Assembly (NCBI GenBank): GCA_008933995.1
Contig: WARS01000027.1
Location: forward strand, 372,001 to 436,000
DNA length: 64,000 bases
From: Datnioides undecimradiatus
Taxonomy: Eukaryota > Chordata > Actinopteri > Lobotiformes > Datnioididae
Reading direction: 5' to 3'
The notes beneath the pieces are model-generated. The model worked only from the letters and a program-made list of their open reading frames with translations. It ran no database searches and was not told the origin of the DNA. This document shows positions 24,601 to 34,200 of this stretch, in pieces. Every line of letters starts with the position of its first letter. Position 1 is the first letter of the stretch. The position numbers were made by a program, and so were the translations under genes.

Positions 24601-26404
24601 GTGAATCCTATCACAATGTTGTTTTGTTTACCTTGAAACTTTGTGAAAACTTGTTTTTATTATGGACAAACTGCTCAAAATGAATTTTAGTTTGTTGAAA
24701 ATATGAACAACAACAATATATTCGGTTTATACTTGACAAATAAGCTGTAAAAAAATAGAGTTAATAAATAACATGAGCTTCACATCAGAATAAAAATATT
24801 TTTTTTACATATTTTTCATAAATGCACTTTACAAAATCATCTTTATGTTCTTATATTGTCAAAAAACATGAAACCCCTTCAACATATTGGAAAGTCTACA
24901 TGTTTTATCTATAATCTGTGAAGGATTATGTCATATACATATGGACAAATGAACATATTTTCATAAAGCTGTGCAGTCAGTGTTGTGTAAAGGAACGTTC
25001 AGCCATGTTGTTACACTCTCCTTTCCTCTGTTCCAGTTGCAGGAGGTGCTGCTGAGCTACATCGCTAACCCTCAGCTGGAGCTGGTGCTGGTCATGCTCA
25101 TCGTGCCCTTCATAGTGAACGTGAGTCGAACTGTCGTCGTCTCCATCTGCTGCCGGGAATGTGTGCGCGGCTGCCTGTGCAGGGAGGAAGCAGAGAAGAA
25201 GAGCTGCTGTGCCGCCTTTTGTTTAAAAAGTAGAAAACCTACAATGACCAGAATGCACTGGGCCACAGGAGGCCAGTAAACGCTCCGGCTGGTCGGTCAT
25301 TGACTGTGAGTTAGTTGGTGATGCAGCAGCGTCCGAGGCTAAAACCAGAGCTAAGATGCTTTAGCTAGCTAGCGTCAGCGTGGCAACACAGCGTCGAAAC
25401 GCAGTGACTAATGTGTTAAGTTGGGCATGGTCGGTGGTAGGGACGCTTTACGCTGCGTTCACAGGTCTCTAGCTTCAGTCGGCCCGCCTCGGTTCCACCC
25501 ACGCTTGCCTAGATGGCGACCACAGTGAGCCTATCAACCGCCACGGTCGCCGTAACACTGCAGCTCTTAGTCTTAATCAGTCTGTTGTCACTCTTTAGGA
25601 CACTAACGTACGTTTTTGGGGGCACGTTATGCAAGAAACAGCCAGTGCAGATCAGCTCTGCCTGGTTTGACAGTTTTATCAGAGCTTCCTCAGCCGATGC
25701 CCGAGAGTCTGTGGAGGCCATTGTGCAAAAAGAAGGTGCAGGGAACGTGGAGGCAACATGGAGGGAAGTTAAATATAGTTCATTCAAAGACTTTTTCTCT
25801 GCCCCCCCTCCCTCTGCAGTCCATCATGTTCTGGGTGGTGGACAGCCTGACGATGAGGAAGTACAAGACGACGAAGAGCCTGGGCGAGTCCTGCGACGGC
25901 TCGGTGAAGAAGGCGGACTCGCTGCCCTGGTCCAACGCCGACGAGACTCGGGTGAGTGGCGAACAGCTGCTTATGGTGCGTCGTGTCATTTAACCACCTG
26001 CTTCGCTCTGGAGATCATCAGCTTCGTCAGGTCTGAAATCAGGAGCTGATACGAACAAGGTAAAGCCTTGAGTTCGAATGTCAGAGTTCAGAGATGTTTT
26101 GCAGCTTTAATAAGCAAACTGGGGGCAGGAGCAGAAGACAGCTAACAGCTGAGCGCGCCGAGCGCTTTGGGAGAACATTTGAAGGCTGAAATCAGCTGCT
26201 CTGGACGCTGCTCGTTGGCCTTTAGAGGGGATTACAGCCGAGGTCCTGAAGCTTGTTCTGAAACAGGAATGTGACAGCTTCACGTCTCCGCTCTGTGATG
26301 AAGAGAACAAGGCTTTAATGTGCGTGGAAATGGTAGTTGAGGGCTGGTGCGCCCACGCCGGTCACGCTGGGTGTCAGCCGCACCTGTTGTTTTGGGGGGA
26401 TGAG

Positions 26405-26444
<40 letters not shown>

Positions 26445-28932
26445 TTTCCTCCCTCCACACTTGGTCTTCATGATCAACAAACCCAGCTGAATTCAGGCCA
26501 AGAAACACTGAGTCAGACTCCCAGTCCTCCCTCTTGCACTGTTGTGTTCATCCTCAACATCAGTTATAATCTCATTTTGAGTCTTTGCAGAAGCTCCAGC
26601 GATCGGCTTTTGGACACACACGCAGAAACAGAGTTTTTATTCTTTTAATAAAGGTCTCAAAGTTCACACAAACAACAAAAACATGTGCTTCCTCTCTCAG
26701 TCCCCCTGGTAATTACAAACCGTTTGCATCACACTGCAAACCTTTTGAAATAAGTGGCTTTTGTTCTGTATGGTCATCCACCTGTTCTATACATTGGAGA
26801 CAATCATCAGTGCAGTAATTAGCATCATTTCACTCAAATGACAAAAATAAAACAGTAAATATGACATTTTTGATTTATTTGCCCCCCAAATGTGGAGCCA
26901 AAACACCTGGATCGCCCCCTGGTGGCTGGCTGCAGTATAGTCCCATAAGCCCCGCCCCCTCCACGTTCACAGACGGACCAATTTAAAACAAAAATAAATC
27001 AAATAAGTGTTTTAAAGATGGTTTCTGTCATTATAAGTTACTCTTATCGCTCTGATATTTGATAGGTACGTTCGGTTTTAATGGTTTTTGTGTTATTTGA
27101 TGCTATAAAACGGCCGTGTGGCATCATGATTGACAGCTCGTGTGTACTTGAGTTTGAGTATCTTGGGCGTATGGGCGGGACCCACGCCCGGACTCCGTCT
27201 CCAAATGACATCACCAGAGCAAGATGTCTGAGAATCCCGCGATACTTCAGAGAACAGTGTGTTTCTGACTTGGGGAACGCTCTTTCCCTTTTAAACATAA
27301 GAACAACCGGTGAAGGAACCTCAACGATGAGCTGGAACACCAGCTGTGACAACGGCCTCGTCTCCCGTCACCGGTGCCCATCCTCACTCATGCGCTCTTG
27401 GGTTGATGGGAGCAAATCGCTGCAACGAGCTGCCAAAACCAGGTGCAAGGCCGCTGGTGTTGGCACCAGGTGTTCATCAGTCACAGTGTGGGTGTTTTGC
27501 TATACATTATGGCCATGTAGAGTAGATCCTAAGCCGGCGCCCGTGTGATCCGATTCCTGACGGGCTCTGCTGAGTTTTGGTCTGCTTAAACTGTAACAGG
27601 CCTGCTGTTGTGTTCAAGGAACCGGTTTAATCGACGCCTCCTCAGTGTCGTACAGAAGCCGGCGTCATTTGCTCCGAGATCTAACTCAGGACGTCGGGAC
27701 AAGTGACTGCCGGGGTGCGTGACCCTGGTTTTCGGTGGGATGACAGTGTTTATCCCTCCCCTCCTCCTCCCCCACTTCCCTGGTCCTCTGCCAGGCAGCC
27801 GTAAATCAGGCCTTCATCCCGGGAATAAAAGTGACATTTAGGAGCCGGTTTTCCACGAGCTGATGTTATGGAAAGCGGAGTGAAGTGGAGGAGGGCATCA
27901 GATAGAGAGGCATTGACTTGGATGAGGTCTCTGTGGGGGTGGCGGTCAGAAGCTGGAGTCACAATGGTTTTGTTGTTGTTGTGACATCAGAGTTACGGTT
28001 GTATTCCAACAGAATCATAATCCTGCGAATGTATCCAACCCTTGCACAGTGCAAAACGGGGAAACTCGTGCTGGAAACTTCACGGTGCGAAGGAGGAAAC
28101 GGTCCAATCGTGGCTTCATTACACATCGTGGCAGGAAGCCTTAGCACGTCGCCTTCTTTGAGTATTCACGTTTTCCTTTTCATTTCGGTTTTCCTGGTCT
28201 CAGGCTACCATCAGCCCAACCCATCCACTCTACTTGGTTTCTTCACCATGTAAAGACACAATAACAGTTGGATTTATGCTGAAAACCCGAGTTGGACACT
28301 TTCTTTCTCGACTGAGCGACGATCAGAGTCTGCAATACACCAATAAGTTCCCGTTTCAAGTTAAAGAAGAGACGAGAACATTCTTATGTTGTGTCAAGAT
28401 CATCAAGGTGAAAGTTGGACACCAGCTTTGTCCGTTTATCCCAACATTTAAGCCGTGTAGAGTTTGGAAACTCACGCCTCTGCTGCTAGTTTCACCGTTC
28501 TCCAGAATCCATCTGAACCCGCACCGCCGTCGGTACACCGGCTTTACCACATGTCAGACCTTAACATAAAAACAACATATGGAGGTTTATAATGCCGTAA
28601 ATGTCACGTCACTGTGGAATTTTGCTCCTGTGGGATTTGAATCCCTGCCGCTTCAAGGCCGCGAATGCACGGGGAAATTTCCCACTTTAGTTTCGGGAAC
28701 GCAGGACTGAGATATTTCCCAGCTTTCTGTCGAAGACCCAGAAGCCAAACTGGCTGACTTTGCGTTGTTTAGCTGACGTTGTCCGTCTTTTGACGTCTTC
28801 CAGGTCCTGCTGACAGTCGAGACCGACACAGACGAGGCTTCAGAAGGGGAAGAGGAGCCCGGCGATGCGGGGCCGGCCCCTCACGTGCAGTATTCTGGAG
28901 GACCACTGAAACCCAGCTGGGTGGTGGTATAA
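18670..28932 (+). CDS. tmem110l: STIMATE/TMEM110-like ER membrane protein
   Basis: Paralogue of STIMATE, a multi-pass ER protein that binds STIM1 and promotes store-operated calcium entry at ER-plasma membrane junctions. Eight coding exons: 18670-18859, 22254-22302, 22575-22670, 22792-22913, 23818-23930, 25037-25120, 25820-25951, 28804-28932. They sum to 304 codons plus stop with matching phases; human STIMATE has 294. Diagnostic stretches are [71 protein letters not shown] and MFWVVD. Hydrophobic segments lie near residues 47-65, 86-104, 116-136, 161-186 and 203-226. The acidic cytosolic tail (SEGEEEPGD) is kept, but the basic lysine-rich end of human STIMATE is absent; this protein ends SWVVV. 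The first exon encodes a divergent N terminus ([10 protein letters not shown]). The symbol is my best recollection of the teleost name. Confidence 0.93.
18860..22253 (+). other. tmem110l intron 1
   Basis: About 3.4 kb with no second gene recognised. The stretch at about 20870-21010, including a GGTCAAAGGTCAACGTCACC word, looks like part of a dispersed fish repeat, but I cannot name the family. Confidence 0.65.
23931..25036 (+). other. tmem110l intron 5
   Basis: About 1.1 kb, strongly AT-rich from about 24400 to 24960. No exon or recognisable element. Confidence 0.75.
25430..25800. repeat. Unidentified repeat-like block in tmem110l intron 6
   Basis: Unlike the rest of this intron, this block stays open on both strands for about 280 bases (plus from ATG 25513; minus 25509-25787) and has a base composition unlike its flanks. 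The plus frame runs on into exon 7 in the wrong phase, so it is not an alternative exon of tmem110l. I do not recognise either translation. It may be a decayed transposon segment; evidence is weak. Confidence 0.25.
26408..26442. repeat. (CA)n microsatellite
   Basis: Uninterrupted CA run of about 35 bases. Confidence 0.97.
26895..27250 (+). repeat. Dispersed teleost repeat with CTCF-like motif, copy 1
   Basis: It begins around CTGGATCGCCCCCTGGTGGC and continues through TGCAGTATAG, CATAAGCCCCGCC, CATGATTGACAGCTC and GGGCGGGACCCACGCC. A related start occurs at 57020 in this window (GGATCGCCCCCCGGTGGCCG, GTGCAGTGTA, CATAAGCCCCC). I recall this as a frequent repeat of percomorph genomes but cannot name it. 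CGCCCCCTGGTGG (26913-26925) is, reversed, a consensus CTCF core (CCACCAGGGGGCG). No coding capacity is evident. Borders are approximate. Confidence 0.6.
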
Positions 28933-30720
28933 ACCCAGGTGACGTGACCTCTTACCTGTCCATCTTCTATCCACACAACACACAATACACTCTTAAAGAG
29001 CCTAAATAACAATCAAAAACAACAGAAAAGCTGCATCTTTATCTTTATCAAAGGTCTAAATATCAGCTTCCTTGTAAGCAAAGGCACAATTAAAGGTCAT
29101 ATAACCTGTGAATGTGAACACGACAGCCGTAGCTGCCTTCCTCTGCGCCCGAGCTCGCCTCGGTGCATGCATGCAAGTCAAATAGCGTTTGGGGACGTTG
29201 ACGCTCTGTATCCGCTCACCTTGCCACCTCCGTTTGCTGCAAGAGAACATCAGAGTAACCACAACTGAGCGTGCGTGGAGGGAGATTATTAAGGAGCGCA
29301 GCAGCACCCGCGGGGCAAGATGTGTGGGTGGTAATGACAAAGACCGAAGTAAATGTCTCTTCTCCACACCGGGGACTTTTGGGATTGATGTTGCTCTAAA
29401 GAGAGTCACTTATCATGTATCGTATTCCAAAGAGGAGCATATATATATCTATAAAAGTGCTGTAAGATGTTACTCCATCAGATATAATCACTTCAAATCC
29501 GCCTTTTTAATTTGTAATTATAGTCATTCCTGCACTTTCTCCCTGCAGCTGCGTATTAAGTTGGAAACGTTGGTTAATGGGCCTATTTTTTATGCACTTG
29601 ATTGATTTTTGGCTGCTGCAGTCACGACGGACCAAACCCTTTGGAAGCAGTGGTTTTAATTTGCAACAGGCTGTTTTTAATAGATATATATATCGGGCAA
29701 TAAAACTGTTTCATGCCACGGTTTAAAGGACCAGGATGTTGTGTACGATGCAGGATCAGAGCCACTGATTTTCAGAATAACGTCAGAATATTGAAGTAAA
29801 AAATGTCCCAAATTTAAGAGAAAAGTGAAAAAGTTTTAGAAAACAACGAGTACCCCGTGCTTTTTCTTGGCTGCCTTTTAAAGACTAGTTTGGGGAAAAA
29901 GGATAAATTCTCATGTTTGTATGCTAAATACGAAGCTCCAACTAGCATCTCATTAGCTTAGCATAAGCAATGGAAACAAGGGGAAACAGCTAGCTCAGCT
30001 GCCTACTAGTCTCCAAATACAAGGAGTGCATGGGGGACTATTTCTTGATCGAGAGCAGTGACTCCTAAACTTACGTCAAAGCTAGCTGTTTACCCTGTTT
30101 CCAGCCTTTGTTGCTAAGCTAAGCTAAGCTAACCATACCATACCATCTCCTGGGCGCGTGGAACCACGTAGGCAGAGACTGAGATGAACATGTTCTGACT
30201 TTATTCTGAAAAACTCTGAACTTCCTGCCCCCACAAATGCCTCATAGTAGAACTCTCAGTCGCTGTGTATTCAACAAGTTATGGCACATTTCATTTATTT
30301 ATTCTGTTGATATTTTATATGTATTTGACTTTATATATTGTGGTCCAATCTGTGGTAACGACGTTGGAATAGGAAGTTTTTAGTGAAAACAACAGATGGG
30401 AGAATATTCGCCTAACTGCACAAGTATGAATTCAGTATGTGATTGATGTACTATTCTTTATATATTCAGCTGTTTATAATCAAAACCTCTATGGTTTAAG
30501 GTCTACAGTATGACATATTCCGTCTGTAATGTTTTATTTTGTATTTTAATGTATCTTTTATGTATTTTACTTCATTTTTTTATAAACTGAACTACGAACA
30601 TGTGTATAAAATGGCACAGCACGGCCTGAAGTGTCATTAACGGGCTGCAAACTGCCACGGTGCTTCTTACCGAATGTATCTCTTTTAATCTGCGCTACGA
30701 ATAAAGATGATTGACACATG
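28933..30720 (+). other. tmem110l: tmem110l 3' UTR with polyadenylation signal
   Basis: The stop codon ends at 28932. AATAAA occurs at 30700-30705, followed by a TG-containing stretch, so the last exon probably extends about 1.8 kb past the stop. The UTR carries an inverted-repeat element (29941-30138). No MUSTN1-like coding exon is present between here and itih5, although MUSTN1 follows STIMATE in the human 3p21 block. Confidence 0.6.
29941..30138. mobile_element. Foldback (inverted-repeat) element in the tmem110l 3' UTR
   Basis: The left arm (TTAGCTTAGCATAAGCAATG, then GGAAACA and GGGGAAACAGCTAGC, to 29995) is the imperfect reverse complement of the right arm (GCTAGCTGTTTACCCTG, then TTTCCAGCCTTTGTTGCTAA, from 30083), with a loop of about 85 bases. 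The words TTAGCTTAGCAT and GGAAACAGCTAGC mark a very common inverted-repeat element of percomorph genomes. It has no coding capacity. Transcribed in the UTR it could fold into a hairpin of about 50 bp. Confidence 0.7.
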
Positions 30721-31074
30721 AACCGGCATCTGGCGTTGAATTCCTGCGGCGGCCGAGGCGATGACAGACAACCTGAGCGGGACCTGGACAGAGCACACCT
30801 GTGTGGGCGGGGCCAGCAGCCCTGCGACCGGCGGCTGATGACAGGGGGACGACGACGGAGCTGCGTATGTGCGCGGGGTGTGTGTTTGTGTGCTAGGTGT
30901 GCATCTAGTCATTGGCGCTGGGACAAGGGGTTAGTTACCGGGGCTGGTCTCCGCAGTAACCAGGTGTGATCTTCAGCTCCTTGCCACGTTTGAGATATGC
31001 TGACATACATATTCGGCGCGTGAGAAGAACACACGTGGCTCTGAATGCAAACTCAAAAATGTGGGTTTAAGTGT
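30721..31074. other. Intergenic gap between convergent tmem110l and itih5
   Basis: About 350 bases separate the two polyadenylation signals. The left part is CG-rich (GCGGCGGCCGAGGCG near 30750); no gene is recognised. Confidence 0.7.
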
Positions 31075-31080
31075 TTTATT
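31075..31080 (-). terminator. itih5 polyadenylation signal
   Basis: TTTATT on the plus strand, AATAAA on the itih5 strand, about 200 bases past the itih5 stop codon, giving a short 3' UTR. Confidence 0.65.
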
Positions 31081-31277
31081 TACATTTACAAAATGATTGT
31101 ACAAAATAATAAACACAATATGATAAAAAAACATTTAATTTTCATTAGAAATAGTAAAAAAATATATTCAGAAGAGGCTGCAGGTAGAGAGAGAAACTGA
31201 AATTTGATGTTTTGGTGTTTTGAAGCTGTTGGGATGTCAAACGGAGTAAAATGAGTTAGGTAAATGAAGCGGTCGTC

Positions 31278-34200
31278 TCACACTCGGTTAGTGCCTTGCG
31301 GCCAGACCCCTGTGTCGAACATGTGCGACGTGACGTAGTCCTCGTACTGTCCGTCTATCAGCTTGGCTGCGTTGTTGCGGGCGAACCAGCAGTCCACGCT
31401 CTGAGTCCCGCTGTAGATCCTCCTGCTCTTCTGAACCACCGGCACCGAGCGGTCCTTCACCTTCAGGACGGACGAGGGTTTCACGTCTCCTTGTGCGGGA
31501 AGCTCCGCCAGTCCCACTTCCTGGTACAGGAACTGACCTGAAAGTTCAACCAGTCAGAGCTTATTATACCCTGAAGAGTTCATCTGATGCAAGTCTTTAT
31601 ATTATTCAAGGTGTGAAATGAATGCAACGGAAACATTCTCGGTGCCCATGATCTGGGCTCAGAGGGGACAGCAATTAAACCTCTGTATCTAATCAAAGTG
31701 GTCCTTCAGGGTCCCGACAAGTCGACTTCCTAGTGTTTTTGGTGACCCACTGACCCTTTTTCGCCAGCATCACCCTCACTTATGAAATAATATGGTTTCA
31801 AGTAGTCGTTGTCATGGCTGTCACTCAGGCTGCTACTTCCTGGTCATTACACTTAGTGAGGAACCTTCCCGTATTGACTGCAACCGAGATTTCTGTAAAG
31901 TTTGATGCTCCACAACAGGCACAACCTTTTCCTTCAGTGACATATTTCATAATTAAACCCGTCTTAAGTTCACAATTTCCGTCTTAACTTTGTGTGTTGC
32001 TTTTAGACATTGTCATGAACAAATGACATTGTAAGTTAAAAGTGTGCCCAGTCCTCAGTTAGCAGATAATTGAAGGTCGTACCCAGCAGTCCGTGGCAGT
32101 TGTGCGACAGCCCCTTGCTGTGACCGATGTAGAAGCCCAGGTGGTCTCTCTGGTAGGGGGCTGGATTCTTGTACTGGTGCAGCAGGATCACAAAGCTGAT
32201 GTTTCCTCCGACCGTCACAGTCACGTTGGACTTTCCCACGATGGACACTGACAGAGCGCCGCTGTCCACCGCCACCGTGGAGTGGCACGGCAGCACCATT
32301 CTGTCGCGCCCATCCAGGATGACTTTCTTAGGCGTCACCTCGATGTAGGCGCGTTTGGGACGATCCACCACGATGGTGATGGTGCTGAAGTAGGTGCGCT
32401 GCTGCTTGTGGCTGCCTGGTGGAGCCGGGGCGCCGATGAGCTTACCGTTAACTGTCACACCTGGGGACAAATACCAGGAATGACCCACACAAAGCATTAA
32501 GGGTGTCAAGCTCAATGTAAAATATGGATTTTAGTGCTGTGAAATGAGATGGAACCACATCTTAAGTCCTACCAGAGTACTTGTGGTCAGAGACCAGGCG
32601 CAGGACGTGTCCAGGCTCGCCGTTGATGTTGAAGCACACGGTCAGCTTGCTGAGCGGGAACTCCACCACAAAGTGGGGGTCACCATCCGCTGAGGTTAAG
32701 ATATGATTTAAATAAGAAGGCAGCAAGAACGAAGGTGTAATACAGTGACATATCAGGCAGGAGGAAGGAAGTCCTATTTAGTCATATTCAAGAAACACAG
32801 TTATATATATTTTACAGAAATTGTCATTTTTACCTGTTTTGACGCTTTTAGGCTGAGATAGCCGTGATGCTACTGGTGGACTAAGACTTCATCTTGTTCA
32901 AATACTACTGTCCATCAGGGTGGTAGCTGCCACTGTGGGCTAAGGTCTCTGGTATTATTTCTTATGAGTATATGGGTTAAATTGTAATAATTGATAGAAA
33001 TGTTTGCATGAAACTTACCAAAAAAATTAAATGTTAATTATTTTGCAATATTTAAAATTTTATTTTTAATATTTTGCCTGTTTAAAAAGAATTTACAGTG
33101 AATTATGATGCAGGATGTCAGTATTTCTAAACTACTGATTTGCGTTAAAGTACAGTTAGAGACCCACTCCGGCTTTGCAACAGATATAGAAAAGCCCAGG
33201 AACTTAAGTTTCACTTAACGAACATTTGAGAAGATCCATTGAAGTTGAAGATGGAGACGGGTGGGTCTTTATATTACAAAGAAAACTCAATAATTTTCCA
33301 TTTTATGGTTGATAAAACTTTAAAACCCCTCTGCTTTACATAAAGAAAGCCAACAACGGACCAGTGGCTTTGATTTAAAGTTGAATCCCAGATTGGGTTT
33401 CATTATCTGGAGTCTCTTCAAGCTTGTGAGAACCAGCTCAGATGAACAGAGGAGCGATGAGATGAGAGGAGATGATAGAGCAACAGTAATGACAGGGTCA
33501 TTAGCACTCGCTAACTGCCTCTGATGGGGTCCCTCTCTTTTACTGTAACACATGCACAAACACCCACTTCTCATCTCTTAACTGTGTTCTATTCGCTTCA
33601 CAGTGTGTGTGTGTGTGTGTGTGTGTGCGTGCGGGTTTTTTGCGAACACGCACTTGCATGTTCAAAGTGCCACGTACTGCTCGCGTTGGTATTTCAATTA
33701 GACCCTGTGTGTTCTTTTCCTCTTCGCGGGTCATGTTCAGAGGCATCCCTGAAACCCCTCGCCGTCTGTGTGATCCCTGCCGACTGTCTGACAAACACCC
33801 AAATTACAGGCCGCCCACGCAGAGAGCGTAGAAACAGAGAGCGAGAGGGAGAAAGAGTCTACTGTACATTCCCCGTCTCCTCTCTTTCAAGTCTTGGAGC
33901 CTTGTAACCACCGCGTATGTGCTTACAGTATATAGGGTTCAGAGGGTATCACATGAAACTGTTTACATGAGAGAGAGGGAAAACATGGAGTCACCTGATG
34001 TTTTGGAGATGGTGATGGATTTCTTGGCGGGTCTCCTCTCAGGTTTACCTAGACAGAAGAGAATATTTATCTACTGCAGTGAGCCAGAGGGCTGCCATTG
34101 TTTAGGGCTTCCTGTCAAAATCTTCATATGAGCACGTTAACTGAAGCGTCTGAAGGGAGAGAGAAGCTATGTCGTCTGTCGGTTCTGCAGTTAGCCTGGA

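Larger units (their letters stand above)
25952..28803 (+). other. tmem110l intron 7
   Basis: About 2.85 kb. It contains a CA microsatellite (26408-26442) and a dispersed repeat (26895-27250). The 155-codon open frame at 27081-27548 starts inside that repeat and is probably incidental. Nothing else was identified. Confidence 0.7.

Noticed and set aside
25037-25120. Alternative acceptor six bases downstream for tmem110l exon 6 (TTGCAG|GAGGTG)
   Set aside because: It would keep the frame and drop two residues, so it cannot be excluded, but the upstream acceptor (TGTTCCAG) has the better pyrimidine tract and was used in the model.
27081-27548. 155-codon plus-strand open frame in tmem110l intron 7
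   Set aside because: It starts inside a dispersed repeat (26895-27250) and shows no known domain or spliced context; probably incidental.
28933-31074. MUSTN1 gene downstream of the STIMATE paralogue
   Set aside because: Expected from the human 3p21 arrangement, but no lysine-rich MUSTN1-like exon is visible on either strand.
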